In this document: one piece after another, positions 1 to 9,243 of the stretch
How the letters are laid out: each line of letters begins with the position of its first letter
How positions within the stretch are numbered: position 1 is the first letter of the stretch
NCBI GenBank assembly: GCA_026931725.1
Contig: JAIXLE010000059.1
Location: 1 to 64,000, forward strand
Direction of reading: 5' to 3'
Source of the DNA: Bacteroidales bacterium
GTDB lineage: Bacteria > Planctomycetota > Planctomycetia > Gemmatales > Gemmataceae
Length of the DNA stretch: 64,000 nt
Made by a program: the position numbers and the translations under genes
The notes under the pieces: model-generated
The model's input: only the letters and a program-made list of their open reading frames with translations
Database searches by the model: none
Told to the model about the DNA's origin: nothing

Positions 1-824
1 GCTTTGGTACCGAGGTAATCATACATGCTGATGGCACCGCCGTAACCGAGTTGCTCACCCGTGATGGTGTTATCGGTAAACGTCGACCCGTCAATATTTA
101 CTACACCTGTAGTCGCAGCAATCGCTCCACCGACATCTTGCGCTTGATTGTTTGTGAAAGTGCTATTCTGGATAGTGAGTGTTTCCCCATTCAGTGCGAA
201 TGCAATGGCCCCACCGCTGCCGTACCCACCAGACTGCGTTGATGTGTTTTCGGTGAAGGTACTGTTCTTCACGAAGAGGTTGCCAGCAATCGCCTGAATG
301 GCACCGCCATCGGCACTGACATCACCAGTATTAACATTATTTTTATTAAATGTGACCGTATCGACTGTCACATTCCCATCTTGAACCAGCAATGCACCGC
401 CGCCAAGCGCAGAGAGACCTTTGGTAAGTGTCAAACCAGAGATGCCAACATCTTCACCCGTAGCATTGACGGTGAATTGCCGATATTTATCATCACCGTC
501 GATGGTAATCGTGCCCGTCGTTGGCCCGGTGATCGCGACGGCTTCGGTAATCGTGGGCAAGTTGCTGGCTATTGTGATTGTTTGGCCGATCACGGCTGGA
601 TCAAAGTCAATCGTATCCGCGCCCATTGCCGCGTTTGCATCGGTAATCGCCTGACGCAATGAGCCAACACCCGCATCAAGGTTGTTGAGCACCGTGAATG
701 TTGCCGGTGTGGTCCGGTCTTCCAGCGTTTCCATGCCGAGCCGGGGAACGCGCTTTGCATTTTTTTGCGTCAGCGGAGCTTGGAGCAGCGAGCGGACCAG
801 ATTCTTGCGAGCGAACAGACTCAT
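1..824 (-). CDS. Partial cell-surface right-handed beta-helix protein (3' end outside the window)
   Basis: Read on the minus strand from an ATG at 824, the frame stays open to the left edge, so the C-terminus is missing. Residues 29-41 read LGMETLEDRTTPA, a short motif common near the N-terminus of planctomycete exported proteins. After it come repeated segments such as GGGALLVQDGNVTVDTVTF and GGAIQAIAGNLFVKNSTF, each ending in a short beta-strand with an 'NSTFT' turn. This is the look of choice-of-anchor Q / parallel beta-helix (pectate lyase-like) surface proteins. An AAAGGG ribosome-binding site lies 5 bases before the ATG. Exported or surface location is inferred from the family; no enzyme activity can be assigned. 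Confidence 0.8.
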   Translation of the reverse strand, partial: MSLFARKNLVRSLLQAPLTQKNAKRVPRLGMETLEDRTTPATFTVLNNLDAGVGSLRQAITDANAAMGADTIDFDPAVIGQTITIASNLPTITEAVAITGPTTGTITIDGDDKYRQFTVNATGEDVGISGLTLTKGLSALGGGALLVQDGNVTVDTVTFNKNNVNTGDVSADGGAIQAIAGNLFVKNSTFTENTSTQSGGYGSGGAIAFALNGETLTIQNSTFTNNQAQDVGGAIAATTGVVNIDGSTFTDNTITGEQLGYGGAISMYDYLGTK

Positions 825-882
825 GGCAACCCTTTTGGTGAATAACACAGATGCGAACCCAGAACGAATTCCACTATGGAAC

Positions 883-912
883 AATATAAGCATAGGAGAT
901 TTGGGTAATCAA
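883..912 (-). promoter_or_regulatory. Possible sigma70-like promoter for the surface protein
   Basis: On the minus strand TTGATT (907-912) and TATATT (883-888) are separated by 18 bases and lie about 60 bases upstream of the ATG at 824, in an AT-rich stretch. The match is by eye only. Confidence 0.3.
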
Positions 913-1015
913 GCAAGAAGGCACGTAATAGCGAAAAAAAATATTCTGCGAACGAATTTTCCGATTTTTCGGCAAGTTGCGCATCTCGTGATGCCATTCA
1001 CAAGGGTTCCTGTCT

Positions 1016-2371
1016 TTACGGATTGGCCTGTGTGCCGTGTTTTCCGAGCGTTTGCAGGTAGTCATCCTCCGGGTGCTGGGCGGCGATCGGCCAGGACGCG
1101 CCGGACTCGATGAACGCGGAAAAATCCTGGGCGGCATAGGTCATCTGCAGTTGCGGTGTCGCCTGCGGTTGCTGCTTCTTGCGGGAATGCATCGCGGCAT
1201 CGACCACGCCGGAAGCCAGCAAGGTCCGCTCGACCGGATACGGTGCCCGACCCGTACAGAAGAAATTCATGATCGCATGAGACAATACCATGAACAGGTT
1301 ACGGTTGCCCCAAGAACCGGGGTAGTGCCGAAAACAACGCGGTTGCTTCTCATTGCGGAGTTTGACGGCTACGTTCCAACGGGTGCCCTTCTGACCAATC
1401 TTGACAATCGTGGCTTTCGTGCCGTCCCGGTAGGTCAGGCGAATGACATGCGGTTCGCGGACCTTCTCACCGGGGATCGGTTTCCTCCAGTCTGGGAGCT
1501 GTTGGCCAAACTCGACCGCCAGGGCTGCCCGTGTCAGGGGGAGGGACCAACGCCCGGCCTGGGCCGCTTTCTCCATCGCCTCGCCGGTCAGAAACTCTAC
1601 CTCCGCGATGCCCGTTTCGCCTCCCTTGCGGCCTTCGATGATGGCTTGCAGCACCTCGAAACCGTGGAAATCATAAATTTCCGGCGGCCCGCCATGAATG
1701 GACACGATCTCTTCGACTTCCGGCCGCGGGGGCAGTTGCAGGGCCGGTATCCGTTGCGCCAACGGCACGGATGACCCCGCCATCAAGGGAATGCCGAGTT
1801 CGCGGGCCGTATCGTACATGGCTCGGGACCAGTCCCAGCGATACGACAAATGTTTGTCATTGAAGATCGGCACGAATCGTTGACTCTCTTTCATCACCGC
1901 GACGGTTTCATCAAAGAATCGTTTACGGGGATATTCGATCTGACCGTAGGAATTGGTGGGGTAGTCGCCATGCTCGCCGATGAGTAGGACTGCATCGCAC
2001 GCCAAGGATTTGCCGCCGCAGGTGAGCGCGTCGCGGATCGTCTTGTAGACCGGGATGCGGAATTCGCGGGAGATGCGGTCGGTATTGTCCCCTTCGGGGC
2101 TGCGCTGATCGGCGTACAAAGAGATGACATCGACCGTGGGGGCGACGATCTTCCCGCTGAACAGGTACGGTTGCAGAAAACTCTCCATGAAGTTCTGGGC
2201 GTGAGAATATTTCCGCATGATGGTGTAAATCACGGCGACCCGTGGACGGCGAGCCGGAGTTTCAGCCGCACTCAGGGGCGACGGGCTGAGAGCCCCAGTG
2301 GTCAGCGTTCCCGTGGCCAGCATGCCGGTTGCGGAGGCGGCGAAAAAGTCTCGGCGGGTTTGTGACAGCAT
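1016..2371 (-). CDS. Tat-exported protein of unknown function
   Basis: The 451-residue protein starts at MLSQTRRDFFAASATG, a twin-arginine signal (SQTRRDFF) followed by a hydrophobic Ala/Thr/Gly stretch and a likely cut after SAAETPA. A longer in-frame start at 2527 would place unrelated sequence before the Tat signal and was not used. The mature part opens with RVAVIYTIMRKYSHAQNF, a Rossmann-like first strand, and later has SLACDAVLLIGEHGDYP and a C-terminal half rich in charged residues. I do not recognise a named family. It is probably a folded periplasmic protein, since Tat substrates fold before export. It diverges from the Hsp70 gene, with about 190 bases between the two starts. Confidence 0.75.
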   Translation of the reverse strand: MLSQTRRDFFAASATGMLATGTLTTGALSPSPLSAAETPARRPRVAVIYTIMRKYSHAQNFMESFLQPYLFSGKIVAPTVDVISLYADQRSPEGDNTDRISREFRIPVYKTIRDALTCGGKSLACDAVLLIGEHGDYPTNSYGQIEYPRKRFFDETVAVMKESQRFVPIFNDKHLSYRWDWSRAMYDTARELGIPLMAGSSVPLAQRIPALQLPPRPEVEEIVSIHGGPPEIYDFHGFEVLQAIIEGRKGGETGIAEVEFLTGEAMEKAAQAGRWSLPLTRAALAVEFGQQLPDWRKPIPGEKVREPHVIRLTYRDGTKATIVKIGQKGTRWNVAVKLRNEKQPRCFRHYPGSWGNRNLFMVLSHAIMNFFCTGRAPYPVERTLLASGVVDAAMHSRKKQQPQATPQLQMTYAAQDFSAFIESGASWPIAAQHPEDDYLQTLGKHGTQANP

Positions 2372-2488
2372 GGCAATTTCTGCAAAGATAAGGGGGATGG
2401 GTGGAAGGTTGCTTCCTGTTGTAACCGACCGGACAATGGGCAGGAACGAAAAGAAGCAGGAAGAAAGAAGAAGCAAGAAAAAAAGAAA

Positions 2489-2517
2489 CCCCTTCTCCCG
2501 GTTCCGGGGTGAGGGGG
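2489..2517. terminator. GC-rich hairpin next to an A/G-rich tract
   Basis: CCCCTTCTCCCGG and CGGGGTGAGGGGG form a 13-bp stem with two mismatches and a 3-base loop. To its left lies a long purine tract (about 2441-2487, with AAGAAAAAAAGAAA). Read on the minus strand this is a hairpin followed by a T-rich run, as in an intrinsic terminator, but no minus-strand gene ends just upstream. On the plus strand it lies in the Hsp70 leader. Confidence 0.35.
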
Positions 2518-2562
2518 AACGGCACAATCGCCCTCCATTTCATTTATCAGACTCGGATCACC

Positions 2563-4107
2563 ATGACGATTCTTGGTATCGACCTTGGTACGACCTATTG
2601 CACAGTGGCCCACCTGGATGATCGGGGGCGGGCCGTGACGTTGCCGAACGCGGATGGGGAAATCCTCACGCCGTCCGCGATTTACTTGAACGATACGGGC
2701 GATGCGGTCGTCGGTCAGCCCGCGATGGATTTGGCCTTGGAGGAACCGGACCGCGTGGCCACCCTGGTCAAACGGCGGATGGGTTACGCGGAATATGGCC
2801 GTACCGTTGCTGGTCGGGGCTTTCGGCCCGAGACACTCGCCGCGGTGATCTTGCGGAAACTCGTGCAGGACGCGGAACGGCACGTCGGCCCGGTTCGGGA
2901 AGCGGTCATCACCGTCCCGGCGTATTTTGATGACACCCGCCGTCAGGCCACGATCGACGCGGGCCGCATCGCCGGACTCGATGTCCTCGACATTCTCGAC
3001 GAACCTTCTGCCGCCGCCCTGGCGTACACTTTTCAGATTGCCCCGGGAGCCGATTTACCGGGTGATGGCCCCCGCACGGTGCTGGTTTACGATCTCGGCG
3101 GCGGCACCTTCGACGTGACTTTGGTGAAGCTCGGCAAAAAGCGGTTCCAGGTACTCGGAATCGAAGGCGATGTGCGGCTCGGCGGCAAGGACTGGGACGA
3201 CCGCCTAGTGAACCACGTGGCCGAGCAGTTTCACCAGCAGTTCGGCCAAGACCCCCGGCACGACCCGCAAACACTGGCGATGCTGCAAGCCTCCGCGGAA
3301 CGGGCGAAACGGACCCTCTCGAAGGTGGAACAAGCCTCCGTGACCGTGGCCCACGGCGGGCAAAAGATGCAAGTGCCGGTGACACGGACCGAGTTTGAAG
3401 GGCTCACCCGCGACTTGCTGTTACGCACCCGGCTCACGACGCAGCAGGTGTTGAATTCCGCCAGCCTCAGCTGGGACCGCGTCGACAAACTGCTCCTCGT
3501 CGGCGGTTCGACCCACATGCCGATGGCCGCACGGATGCTGGAAGAATTGACGGGACAGGCGCCGGATCGGAGCTTGGCGGTCAGCGAGGTGGTCGCGCGC
3601 GGGGCGGCACTTCATGCGGGCATTGTGATGGCTCGCCGAGAGCGGGAACAAAACCTGGCCGCGACTGCGAATCCGTTGGGGGAGGTTGTCGAAATCAGCG
3701 TCAACGCCCACAGCCTGGGTGTCGAAGTCCGCAAGGGAGAAGAACGGCTCAACGATCGACTGATTCCGAAGAACACGCAACTGCCCGCCACGGCGACCCG
3801 CACCTACTTCACCGCGAAGGATGGTCAAACGAAAGTGCGGGTGCGGGTGTTGCAGGGGGAAGCGCATCAGGCCGCCGCGTGCATCCCGGTGGGAGAATGT
3901 TGGATCGAAGGATTACCGGAAGGATTGCCCAAAGGCGCGCGAGTGGATGTGCAATGCGGAGTCGCGGCGAATGGCTGCATCAAGGTGACGGCGATCGACC
4001 GCACGAGTGGCCGCCGGACCCAAGCCGAAATCCACCGCCAGGGCGGCCTCAGCGCAGCCGACTTGCAGCACGAATCGGAGTGGGTTCGCGGGTTGAAGAT
4101 CCAGTAA
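2563..4107 (+). CDS. Hsp70-family (DnaK-like) chaperone lacking the C-terminal lid
   Basis: The 514-residue protein begins [13 protein letters not shown], the phosphate-1 motif of the actin-like ATPase fold. Phosphate-2 appears as [16 protein letters not shown] near residue 170 and the adenosine motif as [11 protein letters not shown] near 310. The substrate-binding beta domain follows ([21 protein letters not shown], with the usual threonine-rich stretch). It stops at [19 protein letters not shown], just into lid helix A, about 100-120 residues shorter than DnaK (about 610-640). It is therefore an Hsp70 paralogue with an open substrate pocket. No grpE or dnaJ is adjacent. The ATG at 2563 is preferred over an upstream in-frame start at 2509 because the family begins exactly at this motif. 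Confidence 0.9.
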   Translation: MTILGIDLGTTYCTVAHLDDRGRAVTLPNADGEILTPSAIYLNDTGDAVVGQPAMDLALEEPDRVATLVKRRMGYAEYGRTVAGRGFRPETLAAVILRKLVQDAERHVGPVREAVITVPAYFDDTRRQATIDAGRIAGLDVLDILDEPSAAALAYTFQIAPGADLPGDGPRTVLVYDLGGGTFDVTLVKLGKKRFQVLGIEGDVRLGGKDWDDRLVNHVAEQFHQQFGQDPRHDPQTLAMLQASAERAKRTLSKVEQASVTVAHGGQKMQVPVTRTEFEGLTRDLLLRTRLTTQQVLNSASLSWDRVDKLLLVGGSTHMPMAARMLEELTGQAPDRSLAVSEVVARGAALHAGIVMARREREQNLAATANPLGEVVEISVNAHSLGVEVRKGEERLNDRLIPKNTQLPATATRTYFTAKDGQTKVRVRVLQGEAHQAAACIPVGECWIEGLPEGLPKGARVDVQCGVAANGCIKVTAIDRTSGRRTQAEIHRQGGLSAADLQHESEWVRGLKIQ

Positions 4108-4127
4108 AATGCAGACGGAGGTGAGCC

Positions 4128-4436
4128 ATGACGCAGATAGATGTCGACATTCATGAGATTCCGGCGCGAATTCAGGAGCTATTGGGGAAGGCCGCCGCCG
4201 GAGATCGGGTGGTGATTACGGGTGAAGGGCAGCCGCTTGGAGTCCTGCTACCGCTGACCAAGCCGCAGGAACTTCGCCCATTGGGACTGGTTCAGGGAAC
4301 GATCACCGAAAATCCGCCGGGCTATCATACACCACTCATGCTGGTTGATGATCCGTATTGTGAAGACCACAATCTTCCTCCCGTGTTTCGACCAATGTTA
4401 TTGGTCAACGACCCCGATGCGGACGAACAACCATGA
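4128..4436 (+). CDS. Phd/YefM-like antitoxin
   Basis: This 102-residue protein has the pattern of prevent-host-death antitoxins: an N-terminal strand and helix (IDVDIHEIPARIQELLGKAA), then GDRVVITGEGQPLGVLLPL, and a GLVQGTI segment. The C-terminal tail, where such antitoxins usually bind the toxin, carries a near-duplicated acidic motif (LMLVDDPYCED and MLLVNDPDADE). Its stop overlaps the start of the PIN-domain gene by four bases (ATGA at 4433), typical of a coupled toxin-antitoxin operon. An AGACGGAGGTGAG ribosome-binding site precedes the ATG. It is intact, unlike its toxin. Confidence 0.75.
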   Translation: MTQIDVDIHEIPARIQELLGKAAAGDRVVITGEGQPLGVLLPLTKPQELRPLGLVQGTITENPPGYHTPLMLVDDPYCEDHNLPPVFRPMLLVNDPDADEQP

Positions 4437-4815
4437 CCGGGTTACTCGATACCCATGTATTTCTCTGGTCCATCAACGATCCTTCTCGGATCAGTCCGAA
4501 TGCCTCCGCATTTTTACGAGATCCGAAGAATCAACTTCTGCTGAGCGTGGCGAGTGTTTGGGAAATTGCCATCAAGGTCCGCTCGGGAAAACTGATCACG
4601 GCTTGGCCAGTCACCGCGATTCCTACGCTCTTGATGGCATCACGCATTGATCTGTTAGATATACGGATGAATCACGCAATCATGGCGGGTTCATTTCGCA
4701 CGCGTACAAAGACCCATTCGACCGCATGTTGGCCGCACAATCTCTGATTGAAGGTGCAATGCTCGTGACTGCGGATTCTGTTATGGCACAATATGGTGCC
4801 CCCATCATCTGGTAA
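4433..4815 (+). pseudogene. VapC-like PIN-domain toxin, frameshifted
   Basis: The first about 87 residues read as a PIN ribonuclease: MTGLLDTHVFLWSINDP with the first acidic residue (D6), then SVASVWEIAIKV with the second (E). Near 4690-4700 the frame breaks. In the original frame it runs into an unrelated tail and stops at 4747. One frame over, the DNA continues as AYKDPFDRMLAAQSLIEG and LVTADSVMAQYGAPIIW up to a stop at 4815, which is exactly the missing PIN C-terminus with its catalytic DPFDR and TAD acids. One added base restores about 127 residues, normal for VapC. It is either a genuine inactivating deletion or a sequencing error. Confidence 0.8.
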
Positions 4816-4958
4816 CGATTCTGGTGACATCTTCGGGGATGGTTCGTCATATCTGCGGAATTCGCGTTTGGCATCGAATCGGTGGGCCGCGTACACTGGG
4901 AACATCGTTCGCCCCACGAACGCCCACCGATAACCACTTTCCGGGACAGGCTGCCATC

Positions 4959-7900
4959 ATGTCCATCTCGTTGTCGTGTCGTTCCGCCCCCAGCATAGCC
5001 GGTTTCCTTCTGATGCTCCTGGCTACGGCGACTCCCGCGCAGGAACCGATCCGCTTCGCGCGCACGCCAGACATTTCCCCAGATGGCAAAACGGTCGCCT
5101 TCAGCTACCTGGGTGATATTTGGACAGTCGAAGCCATCGGCGGTGTCGCCCGGCCCGTGACGATGCATGAAGCCCACGATTACTTCCCCTGCTTCAGCCC
5201 CGATGGCCGACACATTGCCTTCGCTTCCAACCGTCATGGACAATATGACGTTTTTGTTGTCTCCGCGCAGGGCGGCCGACCTACCCGGCTCACGTTCGAT
5301 TCCGCGCACGACATTCCCACTGGCTGGACTCCTGATGGTCAGTCGATTGTCTTTTCTTCCTCACGGGCGAATACGTTCCCCTCGGGGCAAGATTGCTACC
5401 TCGTCCCGGTGACGGGCGGTGCCGTGCGGAAACTGCCGCTCTTTGAAGCCAAGGAAGCGTACCCATCGCCGACCGGCTCGCATGTCGCCTTCGTCCGGGG
5501 GCCGGGGACGTGGTATCGCAAGGGGTATCGCGGTTCCAGTAACGATGACATCTGGATTGCCGGGATCGACGGTTCCTCGCCCCGTCCGTTGACCGATTTC
5601 GCCGGGCAGGACACCTCGCCGATGTGGGCACCGGATGGGAAGAAAGTCTACTACGTCTCCGAAAAGCTCTCGGAACGAGGTTGCGCGAACATCGTCTGTC
5701 AAGAACTCACGCCAGGATTCGCGGATCCGGCTTTTAAGGGTTCGATCACGGAGGGGGACGCACAGGCCATCACCCACCATCATGAAGACGCGGTTCGTCG
5801 GGCTCGCATCAGTGCCAACGGGGACTGGATCATTTATGAATGCGGTGCGGATGTCTGGATCGTCGGTACGAAGCCCGGCAGCACCCCCCGCAAACTCGCG
5901 GTCGAAGTCCACGCCGATGACAAATCCAACACGGAACAAACCACGATTCACACGAAGGGGGCCACCGAATATGCTCTCTCTCCGAGTGAGGAACATGTGG
6001 TGGTCGTGATTCACGGCGAACTGTTTCTGACCACGGTCAAAGGTTCCGCCCGCACGACCCGACTCACCGATCACCCGGCTTACGATCATAGTGTCTCCTG
6101 GTCCCCCGATGGGAAATCGCTTCTCTTTGCCTCGGATCGGAACGGGGTGGAAGACCTTTACTTGCTCGAATCAGATGACCCGGAGCAGACCGAACTCACG
6201 CAAGCGCACTTGTTCAAAGTGAAGCCACTCACCAGCACCCGCGATGCCGAATCGGCGGCGACGTTCTCCCCAAAAGGAGATCGCATTGCCTTCCTGCGAG
6301 CGGGGAAACTCTGGCTCATGCAGCCGGACGGCACCCAGGCGACCGTGTTGGTCGATGACCAGCGGGTCCGCGATTATGACTGGTCGCCCGATGGGAAGTG
6401 GATCGCCTTCACCCGGTTGGATGGCTCATTCGCCAGTGAGGTCTATGTGGTTCCCACGGATGGTTCTGAGCTACCCCGAAACGTCTCCCGGTACGCGACT
6501 TACAACGGCGATGTGAGCTGGAGCCAGACGAATCATCGCCTCGCCTTCGTCAGCAAGCGCCGCGACACCTATGCCGTGCATGTACTGTCGTTACACAAGC
6601 CAACCGCCCCCGGAGTGAAGGCATCCCCGGAGTTCGACTGGGAAGATGTTCACCTGCGTGTCACTCGGCCCACGAGCATGGCGGCAGAATCCGCCGCGAT
6701 CTCCCCGGATGGCAACCAGGTCGCGTTTCGCTCCACAACGAACGGCGATGATCTCTGGGTTGCCGGGGTCGATGGGAACAGCGTTGGCCGTGTGACGACG
6801 GGTAAACACGCTCCCAAGCAGATTCGCTGGTCCCGAAAAAGTAGCGGTTTGATCTACTTCCTCAACGGTAGCGGTGAGGTGCGGGCGACACGGGCAAGCT
6901 ACGGCAGTTTCACCGGCTCGACCGGGCCGGTCAGTGAACCGCTGAAGGTGGCCTTCGCCGCGAAACTCAACATCCGTCAGGAAGAAGAGTTCGCCGAGAT
7001 GTTCGCCCAAAGTTGGCGGGCACTTTCCGATTCCTTCTACGACCCCGCGTATCACGGCACGAACTGGAAGGCCGTGCGGGCCAAGTACCAGCCGCTCGTC
7101 GCCCATGTGGCCACGAAGGAGGATTTGTACACCCTCATTAGCCTGATGCTCGGTGAACTCAATGCCTCCCACCTGGGCATCAGCGGCACCACCCGCACCC
7201 CGGATGAACACACCGCCGACCTCGGCTTGCTGTTCGACGATCGCTACCCTGGCCCCGGTTTGAAAATCACGGAGATCATCAATCGCGGCCCAGCCGATCG
7301 CCGTGGACTCGATCTGAAACCGGGTGACGTGGTGCTGGCCGTCGATCGTACCACCTTGACCCCGAACGAGAACCTCAGTCGACTTCTCAACGGCAAGAGC
7401 GGCAACACGGTACGACTCGATGTGACCCGCGATCCGGCTAACCCCCAGGCGCGCCGACAAGTCGAGATCCTGGCCACGAGCCGTACCCGCATGGAAAAGC
7501 TGATGTACGAACGCTGGGTGGCTCACAACGCCGCCGAGGTGGCCCGACAATCGCACGGTCGAGTGGGCTACATCCACATCCCCAGCATGGACGATGCCGG
7601 GCTGGAAACCTTCATGCGGTCGCTGTATTCGGATAACTTTGACAAAGAGGCGATTGTTTTGGATGTCCGGTATAACGGCGGTGGGCACACGCACGATCAG
7701 GTACTCAACTACCTGACCGGGAAAGAACACACCCTCTTTCGCCAACGCGACGGTGAAGAGGGACTCGTCATGCGGAACTATGATCGCAAGTGGACCAAGC
7801 CGCTCGCGGTTCTCATCAACAACCGCTCATACTCGGATGCCGAGATCTTCCCGCACGCCTTCCGCACGCTGGGGCTGGGTAAGCTCGTCGGTCAGACCAC

Positions 7901-8330
7901 GGGTGGCTACGTCATCGGCACGGGATCGGTGAAGCTGATCGACGGTTCCACCTTCCGGGTGCCGCGTACCGGCGTGTTCACGGTGGCTGGCACCAACATG
8001 GAGAAATCCGGTGTCGTCCCAGATGTTCCCGTGGCGAGCACCCCGGAAGACTGGGTAAAAGGGGTGGACCCGCAATTGGAAGCCGCCGTGAAGACGGTGC
8101 AAACCGATGTCGCAGCCTGGAAACGGGCACGCGGTCTGATTTACCCCGCGCCGGAACCGCGACCCGTGACCAGGACCGCCACGGATACCACGGGCACCCC
8201 GCTCCGTACGCCCACCGTGGCCACGCCCGCGGCCAATGCGCCAACTTCTGGCCCAGCCGCGACACCTCCGCCACTCCCGCCGCCTGCGCCGCGTTCGTCG
8301 CCAACGGGGTCCAGCACGGGTGGGAACTGA
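4959..8330 (+). CDS. Exported tricorn-like protease (TolB propeller + PDZ + S41 peptidase)
   Basis: The 1123-residue protein starts with a signal peptide (SIAGFLLMLLATATPAQ). Residues about 25-640 hold repeated TolB/WD40-like blades such as PDISPDGKTVAFSYLGDIW, FSPDGRHIAFASNRHGQYD and WSPDGKWIAFTRLDG. A helical region follows, with the probable catalytic histidine in ASHLGIS, then a PDZ domain (PADRRGLDLKPGDVVLAVD), then an S41 core with the nucleophile serine in NRSYSDAEIF and TTGGYVIGTG after it. The last about 60 residues are Pro/Thr/Ala rich. The order matches tricorn proteases, here predicted outside the cytoplasm. The ATG at 4959 puts the signal peptide at the N-terminus; the longer start at 4824 would bury it. 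Confidence 0.92.
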   Translation: MSISLSCRSAPSIAGFLLMLLATATPAQEPIRFARTPDISPDGKTVAFSYLGDIWTVEAIGGVARPVTMHEAHDYFPCFSPDGRHIAFASNRHGQYDVFVVSAQGGRPTRLTFDSAHDIPTGWTPDGQSIVFSSSRANTFPSGQDCYLVPVTGGAVRKLPLFEAKEAYPSPTGSHVAFVRGPGTWYRKGYRGSSNDDIWIAGIDGSSPRPLTDFAGQDTSPMWAPDGKKVYYVSEKLSERGCANIVCQELTPGFADPAFKGSITEGDAQAITHHHEDAVRRARISANGDWIIYECGADVWIVGTKPGSTPRKLAVEVHADDKSNTEQTTIHTKGATEYALSPSEEHVVVVIHGELFLTTVKGSARTTRLTDHPAYDHSVSWSPDGKSLLFASDRNGVEDLYLLESDDPEQTELTQAHLFKVKPLTSTRDAESAATFSPKGDRIAFLRAGKLWLMQPDGTQATVLVDDQRVRDYDWSPDGKWIAFTRLDGSFASEVYVVPTDGSELPRNVSRYATYNGDVSWSQTNHRLAFVSKRRDTYAVHVLSLHKPTAPGVKASPEFDWEDVHLRVTRPTSMAAESAAISPDGNQVAFRSTTNGDDLWVAGVDGNSVGRVTTGKHAPKQIRWSRKSSGLIYFLNGSGEVRATRASYGSFTGSTGPVSEPLKVAFAAKLNIRQEEEFAEMFAQSWRALSDSFYDPAYHGTNWKAVRAKYQPLVAHVATKEDLYTLISLMLGELNASHLGISGTTRTPDEHTADLGLLFDDRYPGPGLKITEIINRGPADRRGLDLKPGDVVLAVDRTTLTPNENLSRLLNGKSGNTVRLDVTRDPANPQARRQVEILATSRTRMEKLMYERWVAHNAAEVARQSHGRVGYIHIPSMDDAGLETFMRSLYSDNFDKEAIVLDVRYNGGGHTHDQVLNYLTGKEHTLFRQRDGEEGLVMRNYDRKWTKPLAVLINNRSYSDAEIFPHAFRTLGLGKLVGQTTGGYVIGTGSVKLIDGSTFRVPRTGVFTVAGTNMEKSGVVPDVPVASTPEDWVKGVDPQLEAAVKTVQTDVAAWKRARGLIYPAPEPRPVTRTATDTTGTPLRTPTVATPAANAPTSGPAATPPPLPPPAPRSSPTGSSTGGN

Positions 8331-8559
8331 AACTTCCCCCGCTTCCCGGTTTCTCCTACCCCGAAGAGTTTTCCGGGGCCAGGGGGCGGATTCTCTGATG
8401 GGCACCACCGGATATGAAGTGTCTGCCCGCGATGGTCGATCAAAATACCATCCCGATTGAGGAATCTTTCAGGATTTGCCGAGTTTTCTCTTCATCGGGG
8501 AAATTCAGCTATACACTACAACGGTGACCCCAGCGTCGCGCCCGCCAAGAGGGTTGGCC

Positions 8560-9243
8560 GTGTCGAATTCCTTGCTTGTCGAATCGTTCGAGAAGCTGCC
8601 CCAGCCCCGGCCGGGTGATGACCCGGATTTGCTCCGGGCGGGCGTGCAGGAAGCCATGTGCGAATTCCGCGATGTGGTGCTGCAACGCTACACGGAAGGC
8701 ACGCTCCAACGACTGTTGCTCTCCGGTGACACCGCCGACCGCCGTGCGGCGGTCATGGGTTTGGCGCTCATCGGAACGATGAAATCCAATCCGATTCTGG
8801 CTCAAGCACTTCACGACCCGGACTGCCAAGTCCGCTCCGCCGCCTCCGATGCGGTGTGGGATGTCTGGTTTCGCGGTGGCAACCGGGACCAGAACTGGCA
8901 ACTCCAACGGGCATTACTCCTCAACGGCACCGCCGAAGCGATCGCCGCACTGGATGAATTGATTCAATCCGCTCCCGAGTTCGCGGAAGCGTACAACCAG
9001 CGGGCCATCCTGCACTATCGCCGCGGTGAATTCGCCAAAGCCGTCGCCGATTGTGAAATCACGCTGCGGCTCAACCCCGTGCATTTCGGGGCCGCTTCCG
9101 GGATGGGGCAGTGCTATCTCCACATGAACCGCCCACGTGCGGCGCTCCGAGCGTTTCGTCAAGCGCTGGCGATTTTCCCGGACTGGGATGAAGTCAAAGA
9201 CCGACTCCGCGATCTCGAAAATACCCACGGCGAATCGGAATAA
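8560..9243 (+). CDS. HEAT/TPR repeat protein
   Basis: This is a 227-residue helical repeat protein. Residues about 55-105 form a HEAT-like pair (RRAAVMGLALIGTMKSNP, then DPDCQVRSAASDAVWDVW). Residues about 115-220 form three TPR units (EAYNQRAILHYRRGEFAKA, AASGMGQCYLHMNRPRAA). It is likely a cytoplasmic scaffold. The GTG at 8560 is chosen because AAGAGGG sits 6 bases upstream; the longer open frame to 8476 starts with TTG and has no such site. It precedes the Ter locus by about 300 bases on the same strand, so a functional link is possible but unproven. Confidence 0.75.
   Translation: MSNSLLVESFEKLPQPRPGDDPDLLRAGVQEAMCEFRDVVLQRYTEGTLQRLLLSGDTADRRAAVMGLALIGTMKSNPILAQALHDPDCQVRSAASDAVWDVWFRGGNRDQNWQLQRALLLNGTAEAIAALDELIQSAPEFAEAYNQRAILHYRRGEFAKAVADCEITLRLNPVHFGAASGMGQCYLHMNRPRAALRAFRQALAIFPDWDEVKDRLRDLENTHGESE

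Noticed and set aside
682-1113. A plus-strand open frame of 143 residues across the start of the surface-protein gene
   Set aside because: It overlaps the minus-strand genes on both sides and has no ribosome-binding site or recognisable domain; the minus-strand beta-helix protein explains the left part.
8476-8559. Longer TTG start for the HEAT/TPR protein
   Set aside because: The GTG at 8560 has a clear ribosome-binding site 6 bases upstream and the extra residues show no repeat pattern.
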